NCBI RefSeq assembly: GCF_023091745.1
Contig: NC_068924.1
Span: forward strand, 68,216,832 to 68,280,831
Reading direction: 5' to 3'
Source: Budorcas taxicolor
Taxonomy: Eukaryota > Chordata > Mammalia > Artiodactyla > Bovidae
Length of the DNA stretch: 64,000 nucleotides
Shown: in pieces, positions 22,031 through 33,601 of the stretch
Numbering within the stretch: the stretch's first letter is position 1
How the letters are laid out: every line of letters begins with the position of its first letter
The notes under the pieces: generated by a model
What the model was told of the DNA's origin: nothing
Seen by the model: only the letters and a program-made list of their open reading frames with translations
The model's database searches: none
Translations under genes and position numbers: made by a program

Positions 22031-22226
22031 AGGTGGCACCAATGGTAAAGAACCCCCCTGACAATGCAGAAGACATGAAACACAGGTTACATCACTGCGT
22101 TGGGAAGATCCCATCCATGGGAACCCACTCCAGTATTCTTGCTTGGAGAATCCCATGGACAGAGGAAACTGGCAGGCTACAGTCCATAGGGTCACAAAGA
22201 TTGAAGTGACTTGCATGCACATATGC
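22031..22226 (+). mobile_element. Bov-tA SINE
   Basis: Head and Bov-A unit with an 8-bp flanking repeat (atactacc, 22023-22030 and 22227-22234), probably the target duplication. Diverged. Confidence 0.88.
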
Positions 22227-22314
22227 ATACTACCGTGGGAGCCAAAGGAATATGCAATATATGTTTAAGGCAGGCAAAAACACTCTCTCGTTTACTCTGT
22301 TTTCCTACCACTGA

Positions 22315-22385
22315 CTGCTTAGTTTCTCCAGCATATAGTAGGCACTCAATAAGCATTCACTGAGGGATGAATGAATTGAATAGTG
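22315..22385 (+). repeat. MIR 3'-end fragment
   Basis: The 'catatagtaggcactcaataagc' wording followed by a 'gatgaatgaattgaa' tail is typical of the MIR 3' end. Confidence 0.6.
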
Positions 22386-23107
22386 TTGGAATTTACAGCC
22401 ACACTGCATGACCTCACACATAATATATAACTATAATTCACCACTGATCTAATGTCTTAAGAATAGAGGAGAAATATAATGATGGGAAAAGTATCTCTAA
22501 AGAACTATTCAGTCTAGGTGTGAGCAAAGGACTTGCTCTCCACAGTCATTATCCTGCTGCTTTCCACAAGATGATTCATTATTTAAAGAAAAACAAAAGC
22601 AAGAAAGCAATGTAAGATAATTTTGCGCGTTTCCATATAGACTTTCATCTGGGAAAGGAGAAGAAGTGTATTTTTCTTAGATCTGTAAAAATAACTTCTA
22701 AAAACAAAACAAAAACTGAAAGCAAAATCTATCCATCAACAGATCAACTTGCAATTCAATAGCACCTTCTCGTGACAGACATTCCCGGGTGATTCGGCAA
22801 AAAGGAGAATTAGTGACTCAATTGATTATGAATTATTCAAGTAAATGGGTCATAAACTGAGATTTACAAGTTGAAAAGGAGCCAGTGCTACAGATTGCTA
22901 AAGGGATGTGATCTGTGGTGGGAGGTGCATTGCAGAAGCAGACTCTTACTCCAGGGAACAAACTCCTGGAGAATGGAGCCACGAACCATGTCAGGAAAAT
23001 AAATCTGAATCCTGAAAAAAGATCAGCATATCTACAGATAAGAACTTCTGTGCACACCGGGGGCAAACCTTTAGAAGAATCAGGCTGAAGGCTGACTCTA
23101 TGTTGTT
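22386..23107. other. Unique non-coding sequence
   Basis: No gene or named repeat. A segment near 22780-22850 has several TAAT/ATTA-type cores (ttagtgactcaattgattatg), which may only reflect AT-richness. Confidence 0.35.
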
Positions 23108-23327
23108 TCTTGTTGTTTAGTTCTTAAGTCATGTCTGACTCTTTTTCTGACCCTATGATCTATAGCCTAACAGGACCCTCTGTCCATGGGTTTCTCCAGG
23201 CAAGCATACTGGAGCAGTTGGCCATTTTCTTCTCCAGGGGATCTTTGAGACCCAGGGATCAAATCCACATCTTCCATCTCCTGCATTCCAGAGTGATTCT
23301 TTACTGCTGAGCCACCAGGGAAGTCCA
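23108..23327 (-). mobile_element. Bov-tA SINE, antisense
   Basis: The plus strand runs from the SINE tail (gttgtttagttcttaagtcatg) to the reversed head (gagccaccagggaagtcc). Moderately diverged. Confidence 0.9.
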
Positions 23328-24744
23328 AGGCTCTATAGTTGGTGTAACCAAAATGGATAGTGATAAATGACAGTTGAGCTTGGCTTCTTCCAGTGCTGGT
23401 GAGGCTGATTGAATATAGAAAGTTATATTGGTTGTGAAAGGAAACTTCACGAGCATCACAACATTAATAATCCTTTGTTTTTATGCAGAAGGATTGTATT
23501 AGCTTTATTATGGACTTAAAAATCTCCTTTAGGCTTTCTGTTGCTTAAGTGTCTCTGGCTAACAGGAACTTGGTTAAATTGCTTATAAGAACAGAAGAGA
23601 GAGGTTGTAAATTGCAGACTTCCTAACTCCCAGAGCTACTCAAGGATCTTGTACAGTTGAGGGATATTAATATGTCATACAACCCTACTGCTGTCTTGAA
23701 AAATATTAATAGTAAAAAAAAAACCCTTTCTTCCTCTCCACCACATTTTCTGCTCTATTATTTTATCTCAAAAATATTTTCACCCGTAGTTTCTTTATGA
23801 CCTTGATGCCTTTACTTCTCTAGACAGGATAATCTTTTATCACTCTCAGCTTTGGTTCTAACCTTCGATGTCTTCCGGGCATGTTTTTTGGACAGGAAAT
23901 ACTTCTGAGTGGCTCAGAAGTGTTCATATGCCAGGTTCTCTTCTGAGAAACAGTCTCAGCTCTCTTGATAGGCAACCAAGTATGCTAATGAGACAAGAAA
24001 ACAGGTAAACCAGACAATCAGTCCCTGACTATTCACTGGGTTTTGAGGGATGTTATTGAAAGTTTAAAGAAAGGCTACTGTCTGGGGGAGTATGCAAATG
24101 CAAAATAGCAGGAGGCATTCTTAAGATTAAATCTCCCATTCCATTGCCAGGCAATGGACATCTAGACTAAACAATTACCCAGGAATTGAACATGGAACTT
24201 TAACTTCAGAGAACCAGATGCTCCATACTGATGGTATTTACCAAGTAACTCCTTGCTTCTAAATATCTCAGTGGAGCCAGCAGTTAATTAAAATGCATAA
24301 AGCTGGCCAGTGACTATGGCAAGAAATACATAATTTTTCATAACTCAGGAAAAAGGCATCAGCAGAAGGTGATCCACTGTCTACTTACCAGTTTCAAACA
24401 TCCTCTCCAGGCCTTTTGTGTTGACATAATCTCTTACCCAGTCAACATCCATTCAACCCATTCAATATCCAATATTGATATGTAATATTGGATATGTAAT
24501 TGGATATGTATTGATATCCAATATGTAATATCAAATATTACATGCCAACTACATGCCAACCAACAGGTCAGGCACTTTGGAGTCAGAGAAGAGGGAATCC
24601 AGTCCTTGACCTCAGACATCTAACAGTCTAAAGAGGAAAAGAAATATTTCAGCAGAGAACACTGAGATATGTCCAATGCTGAACAAAGGTAAGAAAAGAC
24701 AAATGGGTAAGCCCCCCAAAAAGAAGTTTATGACTTTGCCCAGA
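23328..24744. other. Unique non-coding sequence with AT-rich palindromes
   Basis: No gene or named repeat over 1.4 kb. Around 24465-24522 two inverted repeats built on 'atatccaat' are present (see findings). An octamer-like ATGCAAAT lies near 24093-24100. Confidence 0.4.
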
Positions 24745-25680
24745 ATACCTAGTGGCTTTAGCACTAAATCTTGACTGATGAATAGGACAGAAGAGGGAAG
24801 GTCATCTTAGACAGAAAGAATAACCTGTGCAAGGCAGAGGGTAGTATATTGGGGAAAGATGTTCATGGATTACAGAAGTCAAAGCAGAAAACAACAGACT
24901 GCAAGAGTAAACTGGGGCCAGAGTTTTAAAAGCATTCACTTTTCAAAATAAGACATTTAGTTCTTATCCTTCGGATAAATGGGGAGCCATCAGTATTGTA
25001 AAATTTGGAAGAAATTTGTATTATAGAAAATGCATCCAGCCATACAGCGTTGGTTCTGCTGCCTCTGTGTTTTGCCCATCCTAGCTTTGCCATCGGAACC
25101 TTGAAGCTTCTGAGATCACTAGAAGAAAGAGAAGACTGTAGAATAAGACAGAATGTGTTTTAAAGACTAAGCCCAATTCACTTCTGGCCACATTTCATTG
25201 ACCAGACTGATTTGACCCCAGGCTACCTACCTTTCTGCTGCGATGTGAAAAATGGGCTAAGGATGAGTGAAACAAGAAGAAAAAGTGATTAAGAGCATTA
25301 CATACCCTTCCAAGAGGTATTAAATACCCACATTAAGGTAGTAGAAATGGAGAGACATAAGTGGACGTGGATGTACTTGGGTGGAAATGAATGGATGTGA
25401 GTGATATTTAAGAAAAAGAGCTGATAACATGCAGTGATGAATTAGAATCCAGTGCTAAACAGTAAAGAAATATTCAGGATAATTTCAAGATTCTAGTTTG
25501 GAAAAGCAGATGGAGGGTGTTGACATTAAAAAAGATAAAGAAAAAGAAAGGAGCATTTTGAACAGTTTTTATGGAGACACCTAGGAAATATGAATTGAAT
25601 ACAAGACAAGCTCAGTTAAATGTGCTTAGCAAAAATCTTATCAATGTATTCATTTGAGAGATAGAAAACTAGGCTAATAA
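24745..25680 (+). repeat. Possible ancient interspersed repeat (unnamed)
   Basis: Some wording resembles an old mammalian interspersed repeat: 'gcactaaatcttgactgatgaatag', 'aaggcagagggtag', 'ttatccttcggataaatggggagcc', 'ggagagacataagtggacg'. I cannot name the family with confidence, and the match is weak. Otherwise this is plain AT-rich sequence with no gene. Confidence 0.3.
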
Positions 25681-25704
25681 CTAAATATGTCAGTTCAGTT
25701 CAGT

Positions 25705-26331
25705 TCAGTTGCTCAGTCGTGTCCGACTCTTCACGACCCCATGAATCGCAGCACGCCAGGCCTCCCTGTCCATCACCATCTCCCAGAGTTCACTCAGACT
25801 CACGTCCATCGAGTCCGTGATGCCATCCAGCAATCTCATCCTCTGTTGTCCCCTTCTCCTCCTGCCCCCAATCTCTGCCAGCATCAGAGTCTTTTCCAAT
25901 GAATCAAATCTTCGCATGAGGTTGCCAGAGTACTGGAGCTTCAGCTTTACCATCATTCCTTCCAAAGAAACCCCAGGGTTGATCTCCTTCAGAATGGACT
26001 GGTTGGATCTCCTTGCAGTCCAAGGGACTCTCAAGAGTCTTCTCCAACACCACAGTTCAAAAGCATCAATTCTTCGGCGCTCAGCCTTCTTCACAGTCCA
26101 ACTCTCACATCCATACATGACCACAGGAAAAACCACAGCCTTGACTAGACGGACCTTAGTCGGCAAAATAATGTCTCTGCTTTTGAATATGCTATCTAGG
26201 TTGGTCATAACTGTCCTTCCAAGGAGTAAGCGTCTTTTAATTTCATGGCTGCAATCACCATCTGTAGTGATTTTGGAGCCAAAAAAATAAAGTCTGACAC
26301 TGTTTCCACTGTTTCCCCATCTATTTGCCAT
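25705..26331 (-). pseudogene. BovB ORF C-terminal region
   Basis: A 208-codon frame beginning near the ITTDGDCSHEIKRR block and running through CESWTVKKAERRRIDAFELWCWRRLLRVPWTARRSN into the terminal repeat-like tail. It overlaps the RT frame in another phase; a T-run at 26281-26287 region marks the shift. Confidence 0.82.
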
Positions 26332-26822
26332 GAAGTGATGGGACCAGATGCCATGATCTTCGTTTTCTGAATGTTGAGCTTTAAGCCAACTTTTTCACTC
26401 TCCTCTTTCACTTTCATCAAGAGGCTTCTTAGCTCCTCTTCACTTTCTGCCATAAGGGTGGTATCATTTGCATATATGAGGTTATTGATATTTCTCCTGG
26501 CAATCTTGATTCCAGCTTGTGTTTCTTCCAGCCCAGCGTTTCTCATGATGTACTCTGCATAGAAGTTAAATAAGCAGGGTGACAATATACAGCCTTGACG
26601 TACTCCTTTTCCTATTTGGAACCAGTCTGTTGTTCCATGTCCAGTTCTAAGTGTTGCTTCCTGACCTGCATACAAATCTCTCAAGAGGCAGGTTAGGTGG
26701 TCTGGTATTCTGATCTCTTTCAGAATTTTTTCACAGTTTATTGTGATCCACACAGTCAAAGGCTTTGGCATAGTCAATAAAGCAGAAATAGATGTTTTTT
26801 GGAACTCTCTTCCTTTTTCCAT
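26205..26822 (-). pseudogene. BovB reverse transcriptase remnant, YAND instead of YADD
   Basis: A 205-codon frame. Residues 8-30 are out of frame across motif A because of small indels. Motif B (GVRQGCILSPCLFN) is intact near 73-86. The catalytic motif reads YAND near 118-121, so a catalytic aspartate is replaced by asparagine. The frame leaves the coding phase near residue 182. Not functional. Confidence 0.88.
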
Positions 26823-27109
26823 GATCCAGCGGGTGTTGGCAATTTAATCTCTGGTTCCTCTGCCTTTTCTAAAACCAGCTTGAACGTCAGGGAGTTGACA
26901 GTTCACGTATTGCTGAAGTCTGGCTTGGAGAATTTTGAGCATTTCTTTACTAGCATGTCAAATATGTCAGGATTAATTAATTTAATAATAATAACATCTT
27001 AATCCTCAGAAGTTACCTCTTTTAATCTTTTTTTTTTCTTTTAATGAATGCAAAAACTGAGGCTCAAAATGTAAGGAAACCAACAGTAGCAAATAAAAGT
27101 GAATTCACT

Positions 27110-27302
27110 CAGTCGTGTCCAACTCTTTGCGACCCTGTGGATTCTAGCCCACCGGGCTCCTCCATCCATGAGATTCTCCAGGCAAAAGTACTGGAGTGGG
27201 TTGCCATTTCCTTCTCCAGGGGATCTTCCCAACCCAGGGATTGAACCCAGCTCTCCCACATTGCAGGCAGATGCTTTACCCTCTGAGCCACCAGGGAAGT
27301 CA
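27110..27302 (-). mobile_element. Bov-tA SINE, antisense
   Basis: The plus strand runs from the tail (cactcagtcgtgtccaactc) to the reversed head (gagccaccagggaagtca). It is close to the consensus and so relatively young. No certain target duplication. Confidence 0.92.
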
Positions 27303-28324
27303 AAGCAAGGTATAAACTTAGTTCTGCTAACTTTTCTATACAATATGCTTTCTACTACCTGGGCATAATTATTTATTTAACATTAGTAATTGGTTATTAA
27401 TCAAAAGATATTTTAATTAGATACAGAGCCACTGAATTTCTCAGAATAAATATTTTGTGACTAGGCAATTTAATCTCCTGACAATCTTTTTTGCTATTAC
27501 TGTTAAAGAAATTATTGTCCAAATAGTTAAAACAAATCTAAAATACAAACTTAAGAACCAAATTCAAATACCTTAAAAAATGGATGATTTCAGAGTTGCA
27601 CTTCCATTAGTTGATGTTAAAACTGAAATTGTGGAAGAATATTATGTAAAGTTGTAATTGAAGTTGGTTAATATTTCAGTCTATCTGAAGTTAAGTAAGT
27701 CTAGAAAATATAGGAGGCCTTATATATATAAAAATCAGATTTATTTGTACTGTGAGTCATATGTTATGAAGTTTGAATTGTAATACAAACATTCTGAGAT
27801 TAAGAAAGACAGACACCACTGATGAACTGTAATACTTTCTGTAAACTATGCCAATTCCATTCCAGGGATTGGCTCCTAAATTTCAATTATCTTTTGATAT
27901 TTATGCTAAATTTAAAAGCCAAGGGATTTAAATTATACACACTTACTAAGACACAATAATAGTATGCATCTGTTGATGGTTCATATTTATCAGCTATCAC
28001 CTATATCAGTGGAGACAGGGAATAATCTTGTAAATCAAACTGTATGATGTTAATTTCAAAGATAAAATTATAAACTCTATTTTAGGAAAAGTGTAAGGGA
28101 AGAGATGATATAATTGCTTTGAGAACGTTATTAATAAGCCAATGCTCAAACGATAAGAGCAACTTTGTTATTGCAAAGTTCTATGCCAAAAAGCATCTGC
28201 TTATATATTTGCCAATTTAATTTTGTCCAACAGTTCACTGGGTTCGATTGCTGAGTTGTTTCATTTTACTGGAAACTTTAGAACATTGCCAACACCACAA
28301 AAATAACTAACTAAAGACATCAAG
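27303..28324. other. Unique AT-rich non-coding sequence
   Basis: No gene, RNA or named repeat seen in this 1 kb. Confidence 0.4.
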
Positions 28325-28545
28325 CTTGATATTAATCCCTTATAGAATATATGGTTTGCACATATTTCTCCCATATGGTTGCCTTTTTGCTTTGCTAATT
28401 TTTTTCTTTACTCTGCAGAAATCCTTTAGTTTGTTGTGGTCCACTTATTTTTGTTGCCTGTGTATTTGCTATCAAATGCAAAAAAAGAAAAACAAACAAA
28501 CAAACAAACAAAACCTCATTGCAAAGGCCAGCATCAACAGTAAAA
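28325..28545 (-). mobile_element. Ancient L1 fragment, antisense
   Basis: Antisense L1 wording: 'tttactctgcagaaatccttt', 'agtttgttgtggtccactta', 'tttttgttgcctgtgtatttg', then 'tgcaaaggccagcatcaac'. An (AAAC)n tract (28489-28513) interrupts it. About 220 bp, frames destroyed. Confidence 0.75.
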
Positions 28546-30546
28546 TAATGTAGCTTTCAGAATTTTGTGATGGATTCCAGAGTCAGATCTAAACTGCTTT
28601 GATTTCATATCATTTACTATGGCAATAGTATAATCATGTATTACTTAGAAATATAAAAATAAATATGTTGCTAGGTGCAAAACATTGCTACACCACTTGG
28701 TGAACCATATTTAGAACACTAGGTGTCTGAAGGGGTCAGTAAACCTAAACTTAAGTCCCAGGGCTATAAATTGCATATCCTTGGTTGGGGGGACCTAGAT
28801 CTCATCTCTTGCCCTTTATTATCTTTTAAATGGCAATTGTGCTAGCTGACTCATCAAATAATGATAGAAAAGTAATTCTTTGGATGGTAATTAAACAGAC
28901 TCTTCCTTGCCAAATAAAACATTAGAAAAACCCTCTGATATTTTGGCACATATCACAAATATGTTAACTGTTGCTTACACTAATTCTGTGACTTTCCTAG
29001 AATAATTGTTACTAATATTTCACAGAGCTAATCACTAATTCAACTCAAATGGCTTCTTTTGCTGCCCACCTATATAAGGGTAAAGAAAATAAAGAGGTGA
29101 AATTTTAGGGACAAAAGGATCACTATATTTTTTGACTATTCAATAATAGTATTTGAATTTCCATTCATTTGTCTCCTTGGTGGTGAGCAGAGTTGCCTAA
29201 GTTTATTCAGTGTCCAAGAATATAGTCATAACGTACCCCCAAAATTTCACACAGCACAATTTCCTTCACATCATTTTTTTTTTTTTTTTTTTTTTGGCTT
29301 TTAGGTAACATCAGATGTGAGAGCTTATGAAAGAAAATAGGATTAAATTAGTTTGTCCTCACATAGCTGTTTTGTTTTGTTTGAAATGCAGGGATTTGCT
29401 TAAGATGGTATTAAAGAAATTTATATCATACAGGAAAAAAAGCCTTAGATCATATTATACAAAATAGAATACTCTTTCTCTACCATTATGTTCACTTCTA
29501 AACCATATTAAAAGGACTTTTGAAACAAAGAAAACTGATAACCAGTTGTTTGGTGACACATAGGCAAAAATAATAAGTATGATTTTTTTAAACAAATAGG
29601 TATTAATCATTTGTCATGTCAAGGCTCTACTCAAGGAACTATATAAAGAAGCATTTCAAAAAATTGAATGTTTCTAAAACTTAAATTGCCTGAAAAATTA
29701 ACTCAAATCAGGTAATCTGCATATAGATAGCCATGGCCCCTAAATATTATGATAGTTGAATTTCAGTTATGTTAAAAAAATTGAATTATTTTGTAATCTC
29801 AGAAAGCAATGATTTTTTCTGTGTTTCTTGGAGAAAAATAATTTGTGAATATGTTCACCACCAATAACAGTCATTTTTAATTATATAGGTCCCCTTAATC
29901 AATTAAAATTGGTACTATGGTCCTAAATTCATTTTTATTTCAAGATGAAGTGTATTTGGTTCTGGACATTACCTGATAATTTGTTATTTCCAAATAAAAA
30001 TAGCTTGAAAATATATTATGGCATTTCAGCATTGCCATCAAGGTATGTGCTGAGATATTAATGCTTGTTCATAAATATCTTTGTGCTGAAATATTATATA
30101 GGGTTGTGGTTAAGCTACTGTAGGCATAAAACAAATCATCGGCTGTTTATTTATCCATTCAGACTCCTTTTCTCAAATGACTGATGGCATTGCATTTGGG
30201 CATCTTTTACAACTTTTACATTAAGCTCTTCCACGAAGAGAATGCAATAAATTTGTACAAAACCCACCCAAGGTATTACTGTCCTCATAAAAACATTTCT
30301 TTATGAGTCCCAAATTATAAGTGCCCTTCTCTACCCCCATTCTGAAGTTGCCTGATGTCTTAAGTCATAAATACATACAGAAATTGAGTGCCAAAGTGAA
30401 TTAATTTACAATCCAATAACTACAAGTCAGTGAGCAACATGGCAAAGTTAGACAAAAGTTGCTTTGTAGTAGACATAGTTAGTCCTTTCCAATGCTGTAT
30501 GTCATAAAAAGATTTAATTTAGTGTAAATTAGTTCATTTATCTAAC
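28546..30546. other. Repeat-poor unique sequence, 2 kb
   Basis: The longest repeat-poor block of the first half. Apart from a T22 run at 29274-29295, I see no gene or named repeat. Segments such as 30010-30260 lack obvious repeat wording and could contain conserved non-coding DNA. This cannot be judged from one sequence. Confidence 0.4.
29274..29295. repeat. (T)22 homopolymer
   Basis: An uninterrupted run of 22 T. I find no retroposed sequence attached to it. Confidence 0.95.
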
Positions 30547-30772
30547 ATGGGTTTCCCAGGTGGTTCAGTGGTAAAAAAAATCCACCTGCCAATGCAGGAG
30601 ATACTGGAGATGTGGATTTGATCCCTGTGTTGGGAAGATCCCCTGGAGAAAGAAATGTCAGTCCGCTCCAGGATTCTTGCCTGGGAAATCTATGGACAAA
30701 GGAACCTGGTAGGCTACAGTGCATGGAGTCGCAAAAGAGTCAGATATGACTGAGCGACTAAACAAGAGCAAT
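30547..30772 (+). mobile_element. Bov-tA SINE
   Basis: Head (ggtttcccaggtggttcagtgg) and Bov-A unit to 'gatatgactgagcgactaaac'. The head has an A-run insertion. The words 'tatctaac' and 'catctaac' on the two sides suggest a short diverged target duplication. Confidence 0.9.
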
Positions 30773-31269
30773 TCATCTAACGTACATTTTGGGTACAGAG
30801 ACCACAAAGACAGTAAGACAGATAGACTGATACAAAACTTTAACTTCACTTACTGTGTGTGTGTTGGGGGGAGAGAGAGAGAGCTAGGCATTATTCTAAT
30901 ATCACACACACACATTTGCAAAATCATTATAATGTTAGTTTTAATCACAGATGAATGTAATCTCATTAGGTCCTTTCATAGTGAAGTTTCATTTCTGCAC
31001 TCTTCCTTATAAATATGTCTGTCTTCTTTGTGGAATTTACTAGTCTTGGGTAACGTTGGTGAAAGGAAGGTAAAATGAAAAGGAAATGGACAAGGTCCCT
31101 GACCTCAAGGAATATCATTGCACCCAAAAACATTGTTGAGGCCAAATCAATAAATATATTGTTAGAATAAGGCACCGGCACCAGCCCACCAGGATAAAGA
31201 AGCAACAGGAGCAGTTCCATGTCTTGCACCCTGTCACCAAGCCCCACTCACCATCAAATAAACAACAGG
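30773..31269. other. Unique sequence with a mixed simple repeat
   Basis: Contains (TG)n-G6-(GA)n at 30854-30883. No gene or named repeat otherwise. Confidence 0.45.
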
Positions 31270-31282
31270 TTTCCTTTGACTG

Positions 31283-31483
31283 GGCTTACCTGTTAGCTCA
31301 GATGGCAAAGAATCTGCCTGCCATGCAGGAGATCCGGATTCAGTACCTAGGTTAGGAAGATCCCCTGGAGAAGGGAATAGCAATTCACTCCAGTATTCTT
31401 GCCTGGAGAATTCCATGGACAGAGAAAACTGGTGAACTACAGTCCATGAGGTTGCAAAGAGTCAGACACGATTGAGAGATTTT
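31283..31483 (+). mobile_element. Bov-tA SINE, 13-bp TSD
   Basis: A complete SINE bounded by a perfect 13-bp target-site duplication (tttcctttgactg, 31270-31282 and 31484-31496). It has the usual head, Bov-A unit and tail. Confidence 0.96.
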
Positions 31484-31533
31484 TTTCCTTTGACTGAGAT
31501 GGACCTATAATTTTAGGAAAATATACTTAGTTT

Positions 31534-31799
31534 GGAGAAGGCAATGGCAACCCACTCCAGTACTCCTGGAAAATCCTGTGGACAGAGGGGCCTGGTAGGC
31601 TGCTGTCCATGGAGTCGCTAGGAGTTGGACACCAGACTGACTTCACTTTCACTTTTCACTTTCATGCATTGGAGAAGGAAATGGCAACCCACTCCAGTGT
31701 TCTTGCCTGGAGAATCCCAGGGACGGGGGAGCCTGGTGGGCAGCCATCTATGGGGTCGCACAGAGTCGGAGACAACTGAAGTGACTTAGCAGTAGCAGC
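31534..31799 (+). mobile_element. BOV-A2 SINE, 11-bp TSD
   Basis: Two Bov-A units in tandem (ggagaaggcaatggcaaccc; then ggagaaggaaatggcaaccc) ending in an (agc)n-like tail. The target-site duplication is 31523-31533 (atacttagttt) against 31800-31810 (atacctagttt), 10 of 11. Confidence 0.95.
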
Positions 31800-31810
31800 A
31801 TACCTAGTTT

Positions 31811-32370
31811 GCCTTCTCCTTCTACAATTCAGCTCTCTAAATGTCAAGAATTTTTAGTATGAGACTGTTGTGAAGATTTGAAATACTTAGGAAAATGACT
31901 CCAGAATCAGGCTATTAAAATGACAATCACAGAAATAACGACCTTGAATAATGTTCCCAAAGTAAATTTGGAGGATGGACTTTGATCACAACCTAGCCTG
32001 AAGCTAAGACTCAGAAGAAGCTGAGAAAAAGTTTTCATAGCAAGGTAATTTTCAAGTTGCCTTTTAAGATTATCAATTGACTCTGTCAAAGACAAGAGAA
32101 AAAAAAAAAAAAGAATGTGAATCTGTTATTTAAAAAAGGAATAACAATGCCTATTTCTATCTTGAAATGTGCTTGCCTTAAAACAGTGGTTTTTAAATTA
32201 TTTTAGCAACAAAGTACTTAATTGGAGCAATATACAATCTAATACATAGACCAACAATAGATAAACTGCTTTGGTAGAATATGGAACAAATGAAATTAAA
32301 TTACTGGACCAAATATCAAAAGATTTTACTGTAAACCCTCAGGAAGATGAATTATGATTTCTTGTAACCT
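31811..32370. other. Unique non-coding sequence
   Basis: No gene or named repeat. An A-run lies near 32098-32113. Confidence 0.4.
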
Positions 32371-32638
32371 ATGTGTCTCAGAATGTGGACCACTTGAGAA
32401 GGGAATGGCAAACTACTTCAGTATTCTTGCCTCGAGTACCCCATGAACAGTATGAAAGGCAAAATGATAGGATACAGAAAGAGGGACTCCCCAGGTCAGT
32501 AGGTGCCCAATATGCTACTGGAGATCAGCGGAGAAATAACTCCAGAAAGAATGAAGGGATGGAGCCAAAGCAAAAACAATACCCAGCTGTGGATGTGACT
32601 GATGACAGAAGCAAGGTCCAATGCTGTAAAGAGCAATA

Positions 32639-33252
32639 TTGCATAGGAACGTGGACTGTCAGGTCCATGAATCAAGGCAAATTGGAAGTGGTCAAACAAG
32701 AGATGGCAAGGGTGAACTTCGACATTCTAGGAATCCGCAAACTAAAATGACTGCAATGGGTGAATTTAACTCAGATAACCATTATATCTACATTGCGGGT
32801 AGGAATCCCTCAGAAGAAATGGAGTAGCCATCATGGACAGCAAAAGAGTCCAAAATGCAGTACTTGGATACAATCTCAAAAACAACAGAATGATCTCTGT
32901 TCATCTCCAAGGCAAACCATTCAATATCACAGTAATCCAAGTCTATGCCCCAACCAGTAACGATGAAGAAACTGAAGTTGAATGGTTCTATGAAGACCTA
33001 CAAGACCTTTTAAAATTAACACCTAAAAAAGATGTCCTTTTCATGATAGGGGACTGGAATGCAAAAGTAGAAAGTCAAGAAACACCTGGAGTAATACACA
33101 AATTTGGCCTTGGAATGCGGAATGAAGCAGAGCAAAAAATAATAGAGTATTGCCAAAAAAATGCACTGGTCATAGCAAACACCCTCTTCCAACCACACAG
33201 GAGAAGAGTCTACATGGACATCACCAGAAGGTCAACACTGAAATCAGATTGA
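32639..33252 (+). pseudogene. BovB APE-type endonuclease domain, broken
   Basis: The endonuclease is readable in two pieces. The first frame (to 32749) carries the N-terminal TWTVRSMNQGKLEVVKQEM block and ends at a stop after ILGIRKLK, where the catalytic glutamate region should be. The second (32833-33252) has VYAPT near residues 37-41 and the GDWNAKV motif near 73-79 of that frame. It stops before the QTDYIL and SDH motifs, which fall in another frame. Nicking activity is therefore lost. Confidence 0.87.
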
Positions 33253-33601
33253 TTATATTCTTTGCAGCAAAAGATGGAGAAGCTCTCTACAGTCAACAAA
33301 AACAAGACCAGGAGCTTACTGTGGCTCAGATCATGAACTCCTTATTGCCAAATTCAGACTTAAATTGAAGAAAGTAGGGGAAACCGCTAGACCATTCAGA
33401 TATGGCCTAAATCAAATCCCTTATGATTATACAGTGGAAGTGAATAATAGATTTAAGGGCCTAGATCTGATAGATAGAGTGGCTGATGAACTATGGAATG
33501 AGGTTCATGATATTGTACAGGAGACAGGGATCAAGACCATCCCCATGGAAAAGAAATGCAAAAAAGCAAAATAGCTGTCTGGGGAGGCCTTACAAATAGT
33601 T

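Larger units (their letters stand above)
25694..26959 (-). mobile_element. BovB LINE, 5'-truncated (1.27 kb), 11-bp TSD
   Basis: Minus-strand BovB covering the RT palm, C-terminal region and tail. A perfect 11-bp target-site duplication (aaatatgtcag) lies at 25683-25693 and 26960-26970. The tail pentamers (ttcagttcagttcag) directly abut it. Low divergence between copies suggests a relatively young insertion. Two frames share the coding region, shifted at an A-run near 26281. Confidence 0.95.
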
